From Vespula vulgaris (taxonomy: Eukaryota > Arthropoda > Insecta > Hymenoptera > Vespidae): a DNA stretch of 64,000 nt. The DNA lies in NCBI RefSeq assembly GCF_905475345.1, contig NC_066591.1, forward strand, positions 6,850,001 through 6,914,000, given 5' to 3'. Of the stretch, positions 1-10,200 are shown piece after piece. Positions within the stretch are counted from its first letter, which is position 1; each line of letters begins with the position of its first letter. A program made the position numbers and the translations under genes. Below the pieces are notes generated by a model. That model was not told the origin of the DNA, did not search any database, and was given only the letters and a program-made list of their open reading frames with translations.

Positions 1-408
1 ATAAGATATTCAAAGCGAGCAATTTTCTTATGACCGCGACTCCCAGGCGCTTTCTCTCATTCTGTTCTCCTCTTCTTCGGTGTTTAGAATTTTTCTACGA
101 TGCCCCAAGGGACGTCTTCTTTTTTTTTTCTTCACTGGTCTTCGTATTTTTAAACGATCACTGCCACTGGTTACTCCCTACCCCCTTTTTGTTCGCGATC
201 GTACGTTGAACCGACATAACTTATCGATTGATGGCTCGGTTGCGTGAAAAAGAAGAAATATATTATCTTAAAGTTCGACGACCGCGACCGGTCGGTTAGC
301 TTTAAAGATTCTTACGAATTCGAAAGGAAAATTACGGGAATCGTCTATAGCCGCGTGTAACGGCTGTCAGACGTTGTTTCCGCAAATACTTTCTTTCGTT
401 GGAAAGAA

Positions 409-493
<85 letters not shown>

Positions 494-667
494 AAAAGAG
501 GGAAGGGGAAAGAGGTAGAGAGAGGGAAAGCGAGAGATCGGCCGAAATAAAGTATACGTTTCTATTATGGTACGGATCGATCGTTCGTAGGAGAGATCGT
601 ATTCGAGTCGAATATACCTACTCTTGGATAATACGCATATATAAACTCTCGTTCCTTTGACTTTCAG
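1..667 (+). other. Upstream intron or 5' flank of pros
   Basis: No coding region is supported here. The segment ends in a pyrimidine-rich tract followed by CAG (AG at 666-667), a credible 3' splice site, so it is most likely the end of an intron in the 5' UTR, with the first non-coding exon and promoter outside the window. A long purine microsatellite occupies 403-485. The minus-strand open frames over it are only Leu/Ser dinucleotide translations. It could instead be unspliced leader or promoter; RNA evidence would decide. Confidence 0.5.
403..485 (+). repeat. (GA)n microsatellite
   Basis: About 80 bases of AG/GA with occasional extra A, upstream of the probable splice acceptor. GA tracts are potential sites for GAGA-type factors; nothing here proves use. 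Confidence 0.9.
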
Positions 668-743
668 ACGGATAGAGGAACCGCAGCAGGGAAAATCGAG
701 ACGAGGGAGCGAGGGGCACCCAGCCCTTTGGCGAGTTCGAAGG

Positions 744-1268
744 ATGCAGCTCCCAGGCGGGAGCACGAGAATTCCGCCCGCGAGAGCTCCGGCCTCCTCC
801 GTTCGATCGGTGATCATCAACAGCAACAACATTTACAGTACCAGAAGCAGCAACAACGGCAGCATCAAGAGCAGCAACGAAAGCACGACGATAAACGACA
901 GCGAATGCGTATGTGGTAGCATAATCGGCAACAGCAATAGCACCGACAAAAGCAGTAACAATAACGATAAGAAGATTAAGAAGAATAACAATAAGAACGA
1001 GACGTGCAAGGGTAGCAGGAAAAACTGCAGCGATAAAAACTTGAACGGAAGAAGAAGCGGCGTTGCAGGTCGTTTTTATCGTCGTAGCGAGAACGCCGAT
1101 AAAGAAAGGAACGGCAGCGTTGGAAACGGACGGAAGAGTCGAGCAGTGAAGGAGAGACATCATCTCGTGGCGGCTACTACGAGGACGAACCGCCGACACC
1201 GAGTCACGAAGCATCCCCAGGTGTTATTGGCGTCAGCCCCACGGCGGAAAGTGCGGGGCGAGGAATAG
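744..1268 (+). other. Upstream ORF in the pros leader, 174 codons
   Basis: It starts at an ATG with A at -3 and ends at TAG 1266-1268, 565 bases before the pros start and in another frame. The predicted product is rich in Asn, Ser, Arg and Lys because it reads the CAG/CAA/AAT repeats in one frame; a second frame reads them as Gln. No domain is recognised. It could be a chance opening in low-complexity sequence, or a translated uORF that dampens pros translation. Confidence 0.3.
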
Positions 1269-1289
1269 TAAAAAGAAAACCAAGGGGAA

Positions 1290-1615
1290 GCGAGAAACGA
1301 CGGAAGAGGAGGAAGAAGAAGAAGAGGAAGAAGGTGAGGAAGAAAGAGACGAGGAGGAAGTCAAAGTCGTCCGGCGGGAAGGAGCAGAAGGGTGCCGGCC
1401 TCGTCGACGTTGTCGACGGCGGCGGCGGTGGAGGAGGAGGAGGAGGAAGAGGAGAAGAAGGAGAAGGAGGCGAAGGAGAAGGAAAAAGCGAAGGAGGAGG
1501 AAGAAGAGGAGGCGACGGAGGAGGAGGAGGAAGACAAAGAGGAGGAAGGAGAAAAGGAGGCAACGAAGGCGAAGGCGAAGGTGGTGGAGAGGGAAGGCAG
1601 CCGCCGACTCAGCTA
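1290..1615 (+). repeat. (GGA/GAA)-rich purine tract in the 5' leader
   Basis: About 300 bases almost without pyrimidines: GAA/GGA triplets, then uninterrupted GGA runs near 1428-1520. It can be read as poly-Glu, poly-Gly or Arg/Lys-rich in the three frames, so the open frames here are composition artefacts. GGA-repeat RNA is known to form G-quadruplex structures, so it may influence translation of the leader. Confidence 0.8.
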
Positions 1616-1833
1616 GTAGTAGTAGTAGCAGTGGGGATCGCGCGCGTCGGAAGGAACGAGAGAAGGAGAAGGAGAAGAGTCGTCGGTGGTAGGGGAAAGC
1701 GAGAGTGCAGAGAAGCAGAGGCAGCGCGCTGAGCCACGAGGGGGCTATTCGAGCGAGAAGGGGAGGGGTGGCAAGGAGCCCTGGCGGGGAGGGGACGCGG
1801 AGGCCTTCGGGGGGCCGACCAACCAGACGGCCG

Positions 1834-3558
1834 ATGATGTCATCGGAGGAGGAGACCGAGTGTTTCGCCCTCTACGGAGCAACCACGGAAAGCAAGCAAC
1901 AGCAACTCCTGAAGAAGCAGAAGCGCACCAGACAGCGCGTGGACGCCGGCGAGCCACGCAACAGCTACTCGAGCATACCGAACTTTAGCTCCCGGCCATC
2001 CTTCCTCGGCGGTGGTCTGTACGGCTCGATCTTCAGTGGTAGCGGGCCGACGTCGCATCAGCAACAACAACAACAACAGCAGCAGCAGCAACAACAACAA
2101 CATCAACAGCAGCAGCAGCAGCAACAACAACAACAACAGCCACAGCTCCATCAACATCACCACCAGTCACAGCAGCAACAGCAGGCTGGAGCGGCTGGTA
2201 GTCAAGGTCACTTGGGTGCAGCGACGACGGGTCCTACAACCCAAAAGCATTCCGCCCACTTCGGCTTCTTCGGGGCATCGGGCTTCGGCCCCGCCAAGAT
2301 GCTGAACGAATTACTCGGACGGCAGGTCAAGCAGGCCAGTGACGCCGGCGGTTCGCCGCCAGAGGGCGGACACGGGATGACCGGTGCCGGCATGGATCCA
2401 AACGCGAACCTCCAACCGGGGGCAGTCGTCAATTGCGACGACCCCGCCACAGCCGAGTTAACGCAACACATGCTCCGCGACATTCTCCAGGGTCGAAAGT
2501 TGCCCGCCCTTTCCGTGCAAGAGCAACCAAACAACAACAACAGTATACATAGCAACAATAATAACAATACCACCGCGGATATCCTCAAGTCCCAGCAACA
2601 GCATCAGCAAAGTCCCCAACAACAGCATCAGCAGAACAGTGATAGTGCGCGCAGTGGAACAGTGCAGAGTGGCGGAGAGGAAAGTGGTGATGGCAATAAT
2701 GTCCTCGTGAATAGCACGAACCACAGTGATCGTGATACGGTGATGCCTGCTGACGCGGAGGATAGCGCCGAGGACGCCGCCTCCACGGCACGTGCCATGG
2801 AGGAGGCATTCGCTGAGGTAGGCATCGAGCCCGGTACCAATCTCGATGGCTCCGATTGCGATCAGAGCTTACCGCCCAGTCCCACGGCTCCGAGGTCGGC
2901 CTCGGTATCGGTTAAGGAGGAAATTCAGGACTCTTTGAACATCAAGCGTAGTCCTAGCCATTCTCCTTGCCCGATCATACCTAAAACCGAGACGAGCTCT
3001 CCTACGACGGAGTTGAAGCGCGCTCGGGTGGAAAACATTGTTAGCACGATGCGCAGTAGCCCCGCGCTTCAGCCTACTCCGGTAAACGGTTGTAAGAAGC
3101 GAAAGCTCTATCAGCCGCAGCAACAAACCGTGCACCATGTTCTCCAGCACGGTATCAATGACACTATGATGGACGACGAGGAGGAAAGCGAGGAAGAAGA
3201 TGATCAATCGACGATAAAGCAAAAACGAAAGCAGAAGGCCTCTCTGAAGAGTCAGCTCAAGATAATGCACGAGCAACTCGCGGAGATGCAAGCAAAGTAT
3301 TTGGAACTTTCGAGCAAGGTGGAGCATGACACGAGTGAGAGCAGCGACGCACCCGCCAGTCCGCAGCAACTACCCGAACCACCCCCTAGACCACCGAGAC
3401 CTCACCCACCGGCGTTCAACGGCCTCCAGACTCTTCCGCCCGACCATCCGCATGCCGCGGCAGCCGCCATGTACCACATGGGTCATAAACTGTACCTCGG
3501 ACATCAGCAGTCCGCACTCGAAAGGATGAAGCAGCATCAGGAGGCGACCGTGAGACAG

Positions 3559-3591
<33 letters not shown>

Positions 3592-3600
3592 GTGCAACAA

Positions 3601-3632
<32 letters not shown>

Positions 3633-4482
3633 GCAGCAGCAACAGCACCAGCGACAAAGTTCTCCACAACCGCCTAGTCAAGCGCAGCAACCGAATCAGA
3701 GCAATACCGGACCGTCCACGCCGCAAACGCCACAACAGCTGACCAGCAGCAGCACGTCCCTGCAACAGAAGGACTTCCAAGAAAGGTTAAACGTCTTCAG
3801 GGGCGCAGCTGCGGCGGCAGGTTCCTCGGGACCACACATCACCGGTGCGGATCTCGAAATTCTGGCGGACATTCTTAAAACGGAAATCTCTTCGTCGTTC
3901 GCTAATCTGATCGACAGTATAGTCGCGAGGTTTGTTCAACAAAGGAGGATCGTCGGTAAGCAAAGCGAGGCGGCACAAGTAGCCACCGAGCAGCTGAACA
4001 AGGATATCCTGATAGCGACTCAAATGCTCGAAAGGAAATCGCCAAGGACGAAGGTAGTCGACAGGGGAGCTCCACAACCTACCGGTGGCCCAAACGGGCC
4101 ACGGGGGCCCCTAACCGGTGGGCCCCCTCCAACGCAACCAACGGCTTTTTCCCAAATAGGGCCCATGGCTGGTGGGCACCATGGTCCTCACTCTGGTCCC
4201 ACAGAAAATAATTTAAATCAGATGAATCAGCTACCCCCACACGTCAGGCCCGTTGGGATGTTTCAGACACCGATGCCGCAAAAAATATACGGCATCGGAC
4301 CGATGCAGTCGCAACAGCAGCAACAACAGCAACAACAGCAGCAACAACGCGAACAGCAGCAAAGGGAGCAGCAACAACGCGAACAATATTGTAATCTGAG
4401 GAACGACGAGAGGGAAGTCAGGGATTCGGAACAGAACGAGGCTCTCTCCCTCGTCATGACACCGAAGAAAAGGCGCCAAAAG
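1834..4482 (+). CDS. pros: pros coding exon 1 (N-terminal region, residues 1-883)
   Basis: It opens with MMSSEEETECFALYG and a conserved stretch with QRVDAGEPRNSY and IPNFSSRPSF motifs typical of insect Prospero. Gln/His block 1 is residues 76-102, block 2 is 575-604 and block 3 is about 827-851. A basic cluster KKRK lies at 421-424, followed by an acidic block (about 445-458) and a Lys/Leu-rich, coiled-coil-like segment (about 460-498). Residues 670-706 (ITGADLEILADILKTEI onward) look like a non-repetitive conserved island. The exon ends with TPKKRRQK, a likely nuclear localisation signal, at donor AAG|GTATTC (GT 4483-4484), phase 0. Confidence 0.93.
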
Positions 4483-7197
4483 GTATTCTCACACTTTCTT
4501 TGGGTTTCGAGTGTCGGTTACGTTAGATCTGAACTCATCTAAATCTCGATTCATATCTATGTACCTACAAAATTGCAATACGATGGGATAATTCAGGTAT
4601 AAGACACCGTTTGGTGGGTTTCGTGAGTTAGACGTAGAACCAAATATGGCTTTCGGATGTTTAACATAATAAGAGATTTCAATAGGTGTCCGGAGACCTA
4701 AGAAATGTAGCTCATTTTTAAATTTTACGTAAGGGAAGATCAATGAGCATCGTTTTTCAGGTAACCGATACGAGAATCACACCAAGGACTGTATCAAGAA
4801 TTCTTGCGCAGGAGGGCAACGGATCTCAAGGAGGCAGTGAAAGTCCTCCGCCAGCTCCACCACCGAGACCTTACCACGCGCCACCACCAATGCTGCCAGT
4901 GTCCCTGCCAACAAGCGTAGCGATACCAAACCCGAGCCTTCACGAAAGTCAGGTGTTCTCGCCGTACTCGCCGTTCTTCCCGGGAATCAACACCCCACGT
5001 GGGGGCCATGCAGGTCAGGTACCAGCAGCGGGATCGCATCAGTTGCCTGCGAGTCCTCCAAGTGGACGTGTAGAACTCAGGGATTCACCTCCACTTTCGC
5101 ATGCCCCGGCCATGTTGCATCCTGTTTTACTCGCGGCTGCACAACACGGTAGTCCGGAATATGGACACCTAAGGATGGACAACAACGACCGTGTTAGTGA
5201 TTGCAACTCCGGAGACATCGGCTACGACGGAATTCAGCCTACAATATCCTTTTTTAATACTACGTAAAAAAGCATTACTTTTTTTCCTTCGATCAAACTG
5301 TATCGATCAATTGTATTCGGTTGCTAAACCGATAGAGATTAGAGAATCTATTGCATGCAGTTGTATACCGCGAGTATTACTTCGGTAGATACATACGAAA
5401 TAAATGATAATTCGTGGCAAGTGCGAAGGAAAGTTAGGACTTGAAAATGTACGAGATACGACTGAAAAGCCTCACGACGCTTAGGGATATTTTTTGTGGC
5501 GGAGATAGGAGGAGTGAACTAGAGGGTGAGTTTCGTTGAACGCGAAAACTTTGAAACGCGGCAGCGAGTTTTTGAGAGAAAGAACTCGTTCGCTCGCAAG
5601 GAGAAGAGCAGTCGCCGTGATGCTGAGATAGGTAGGAGGGAGGGATCGGAAAGAACGTGAGCTAGCTAGCTAGAAAGTGAGTGGGGAGAGAGAAGAAGAG
5701 AAAGCAACAAGAGTGGGAGACAGAGAGAAGGAGAGAGAGAGAGAGTGAGACAGAGAGATGGAGGAAAGAGGGAGGACTCGGACGAATGTTAGATTAGTTT
5801 GCCACGGAGTTAGGCTAATGTTGGATGCACCTACGAGTAGAGTTTGTCCGGCAACAACGCGCCAAGCCGAAAGTTCTTTGCCTACTACTCGGTCTGCCCT
5901 CAGCCTCGAGTCTCACCCAACTTCGCAAGCCAATAATCTGTCCCGTAATTTCGGAATTCAACCACGGAAACGAGCTGGAGGTGGAAGAGGCAAAGGAGGA
6001 GGTGCTCCGCGAACTTCCCATCGCGAGCGTCTCTTCGACTTATCGTAGATAATCCTCTTCTCTCTCTCTCTCTCTCTCTTTCTCTATGTCTATTTCTCTA
6101 TCTCTCTCTTCCTAGAATCGAGATTACGAAAGTCGACCAACTCAGTTTCTCCATGTATCTCGGTTCTTTCGACTTCAATCGAGTTTCCTCCTTCTTCCTA
6201 GCTCCGTGTTATCGCTATAACGTTCCTGACTAGTAGCCGACAACCTCCGCTCGCGCGTTGAAATCTTCGAGGAAACGCGATAGCCCGTAACGGTTTAGTA
6301 AGTATACGTCTTGCCTAGTGAGTCTCGGTAACGAAGGGAGCATTCGACGATAACTTCGTAGAAAAGATAACTTAAGATAAAGATACAGAAGAAAATTAAA
6401 GTGTCTATTCCGTAATAACACTTAACATAATTAAGTGTATATATATATATACATATATATATATGTATATTATCATCGTTAGACTTTACGCGGTCGAGGT
6501 TAGTTCTATGTATAAAAGAGGAAGAAATTTTAAACCAGGCTTCTATTAAAAACTCTATCGGCCGGCACGCATCCGTGGTCCCGATGATTCTTCTCGGCGC
6601 GAGTTTTTCCGCGTCTCTCTTTCAAAGTCTCAAACGATGCACCGCGCGGCCACGGGCTGACCCGATGATACGCTTTAACAGCATAAAAATAGCTATCGTA
6701 TCCGGCTTCGAAGAGAAAGAGAGAGAGATAAGGCATGTTCCTAGTACGATCGTCGGAAAATGATCAACCAGCGCGAAAAGTTCAGCAGCTCGATTATTGC
6801 ACATGACTCACCTTGCTTGCAGCCTCGCATCGGCTTCTCAGTTTTTGAAAGAGCTTACGGATCCAGAAAGAGAAAACGAGAAGGGCCGGACGTTGTAGGT
6901 GGGAGGCTTGTGTGGGGGCGCGAGAGAACATATACATGTGTGTTTTTGTGTATGTGTGTGCGAGACGATGGTGCATCGTCAGAACTGCAACATCGCCGTG
7001 TCGATCCGATCGGCAACACGACGTTCTTTGCCACCTTTTTAGTCGGCCTTTGATGTAAAATCAATGGCGCATTTTTTACCTCTCTCTTTCTCTTTCTCTC
7101 CTCTACTCTCTCTCTTTCTTCTCTCTGTGGGGTAGGTCGAGCGCGTCGCATGTATCGTCGTGGCCGTAAGCTCTCTCCTCTCTCTTTCTCTCTCTTG

Positions 7198-7259
<62 letters not shown>

Positions 7260-10200
7260 TCACCCTCGTCTGTAACGTTTCGCCATGGCCTTCGCGCCAA
7301 ATATATTCGCGACTTCTTCCCTTCGTTCTTCTTGCTCGAGAATTTTCTCCAACAATAAAACTATCCTCCGCAAATTCGATATAAGGATTTATGAAAAATA
7401 TTAAGCTTGCTGTGGTCGATTAAGGGTTGCTCGGAGTGAAGAATGATCTTCTCGATATCTCATTATCATAATTATATAGAATCTAAAATTTTCTTCTCCG
7501 AAGAACAGAATTTAGACGTTGTCTTCTTTCGATTTGATGAGAACTGTTCGCCATGAAGGCCTACTGCCATTACGAATTAGCCGAAAGTTCCTCAAGTAAG
7601 ATATGCGTCTCCGTGAAAGTTCGAACACAGGGATTAACCGAATAAGAATGCGATGAAACCACATCAAGAGATCCTATTACTGGTAAGGAGTCGGTAAGGC
7701 TTCCGTTGAAGATGCGGCCAATCGTAGGTCAACCTCAGCGAGAACGTTAGACCCCTACTACCGCCTACTATGGGGATATACCCACAGTTTGTACGATTTC
7801 TAATCCAATTTTATACGAAGAAAACACGATTAAGTTTGAGATATTCTCGTACACGATACAAATTTCTAGAGCTCTACGATCCTTCGACTTACGCGTCTTT
7901 GATCACTGATACGGCTCCTACGTCTTTGCGGACACGTTCTTTACTTATATCTAGGTATATGTATTGTAAGAAACACATGTGTAAGATATTTCCTTAACCA
8001 CGGTGAACTCGTCGACGCTGACGCCGATGCATCTGAGGAAAGCGAAGCTGATGTTCTTCTGGGTAAGGTACCCGTCTTCGGCCGTCCTCAAGATGTACTT
8101 CCCCGACATCAAGTTTAATAAAAACAATACAGCGCAGCTGGTCAAGTGGTTCTCCAATTTCCGGTGAGTACAAGTTAACTCATGCATATATATATATATA
8201 GTATATAACATTGTCATACTATCGTGATGAATTTGAAGGGAGTTGAAATTAGGTCTTACGTCGTTGCTGGTCCAGTTCCCATGTAGTACGAACGAAAATT
8301 AAATCGGAACGTTTCTGAATGTCAAAGGTCTCGATTGGATCCATCGTGGATCCTAACTTCTCGTTCTCGGACATAGTACGAATTTCTTATCTGGAAGGTT
8401 CGAATCGAATTTAATCTAAAAGGTTCGGTCTTTTGAACGAAATCATGTAAGACGTCTCTCGTTGGCGAACGTTCCGTGTATGCAAACGAGAACAAGGTTT
8501 TCGAGGGCTCGACCACTCCCTTTACAGAAGCGGTCAGAGCCCAAGAGACGAGAGTCACGATGGGTGTGTCCGAATCTTAATTACCATCCCCTAGTAGCAG
8601 CTGGGGATAAGTAACGTATCTACACTGCGGCAGGTACGAAGGCGTAGGAGTTTGTAGGTACCGACACATACCGGCCAGTAGGCATTAGCCTGATTATAAT
8701 TAGGCTGAGTACAGTACAGATCCGAGATATAAGGCGGACGAAGGCCCACACGTGATCTCGGTACTACGTTATTACTATTTTCTTATCGCAAGAATACGCG
8801 CCTTTCTGCTCCTCGAAAGCTCATAAGTTTTCCTCTACTTGAATATACTCGTTGTCACGAATTGCTCACCTTGCTTTTACCTTGACAATCGTCTTTTGTA
8901 AAAAGTAAAGGAATGAGAAAGATTATCGTACGTGTCGTAATGAAAAGTTCAATCAATGACTAAAATCGATTTATCGTAACTGAGAGCTTATACTTTTTCT
9001 TCAAAGGTATATAAGACTAATTTAGTACACGCGATTTGTGAATAAGCTGAACACTAAAACGAAAACGTCCCGATTAGTCTCATGAACTCCGGCAAGGGTG
9101 GATAAAAAACACAACTATACTCGTTCTCGTTGTGGTACTTCTACTATCATTTGCATTGAACTTAGCGCTGGTAGAAGCATCAAAATTCGCGAGCAGGAGC
9201 TTGTCCGTCTTGTTGCTATACGCCGAGTGGCTTTCTCTTGCATACTCATTCGTTTATCTTTCGGTTCTTTGAAAACATTGTCATAACTGACATAAAAGAG
9301 AGAGACAGAGAGAGGGCAAGGGAACGCGTTGTAGAAGTTAGAAATGCCTGGCAAAAATTGCATCACGCTCAGCTTCCGGGACAAGGAACAAAGCTAATTA
9401 CTAGCTAATATATTTCAAGTAACATTTTCGTCCTGTCGTTTCGTTGCGGCCTGCGGGGTTCGTTCTTTCCTCGTCCGATTCTCTCTCTCTGCCGCTTCTA
9501 TCCCCACCCTCATTTTCCCTCTCTCTTTCTCTCTATCTGTCTGTCTGTTTGTCTTTTTCTCTCTTTCTCTTTCTCTCTTTCTCTCTTTCTTTCTCTCCTC
9601 TCTCTTACACTCTTGTCCGCTTGTTCTCTCTCGTACAATTTTTTTCTAACATGTTCTTCGTATTCCAGCCTTCGAGTATCATGGGAGACAAGGTCTCTTG
9701 GTGAGGCACGCGAAAACCTTTAAAATTTCCTCTCTCTCTCTCTTTCTCTCTTTCTCTCTTTTTATCCTTCTTTTTCAAGAGGAAAAAAGAAACGAATAAA
9801 AATTCTCGATACAAATGAATTTGTATCTTTTAATGTAATATATATATATTTTTTGCTTGTTTTTATTGATCATTTTTATTAGATTAATTTCTATTAAAAG
9901 ATTTTCTAAATACCATCTTCCCAGTTTTCCTATTTTCCGAAGTTATAAAGAGAGGAAAAATGCAAGGGTTGTTCGTGTCATCCTCAAAGACAATCCTCGA
10001 AAGGTTTCTGGGCACGAACTGACAGTATACCTTGTTTCCTTTTGTGGCTAATCACGTAAGAGTTTAGCTAGACTTTTTCTTGCTCGTTCTCCAGTCGGCG
10101 GCGTCGAGCGTGCTCGATCTGATAGCCTAATGCACGGCTTCCTATGCGGAAATACCTCGGCACATTATTCTACGCTCCTACGTGTACACCCTAGCTTCTA

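Larger units (their letters stand above)
668..1833 (+). other. pros: pros 5' leader (UTR part of the first coding exon)
   Basis: The segment is continuous with the first coding exon and follows a good acceptor at 666-667. It lies before the first ATG in the pros frame. It contains CAG/CAA-type repeats (about 810-900), an A-rich stretch (950-1060), a (GGA)-rich stretch (about 1290-1610) and a 174-codon upstream ORF from 744. An in-frame TAG at 1690-1692 shows that pros itself cannot start further upstream in this exon. A leader of more than 1.1 kb with upstream ATGs suggests translational control, which is inference. Confidence 0.6.
5244..8008 (+). other. pros: U12-type AT-AC intron of pros (twintron candidate)
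   Basis: The 5' end reads ATATCCTTTT, an exact match to the minor-spliceosome 5' consensus. The 3' end has TTCCTTAAC (7990-7998), a textbook U12 branch site, with the intron closing in AC at 8007-8008, about 11 bases beyond the branch A. Joining 5243 to 8009 gives QPT|SSTLTPMHLRKAKL in frame, as I recall for the short form of Drosophila Prospero. In Drosophila this intron is a twintron with a nested U2-type intron. The 2.8-kb interior carries purine tracts, a (TA)n block and a long (CT)n block. Confidence 0.88.

Noticed and set aside
1705..1833. Upstream extension of the pros frame from GTG 1705
   Set aside because: It has no ATG, and an in-frame stop lies just upstream (1690-1692). The first ATG is 1834, matching the conserved MMSSEE-type start.
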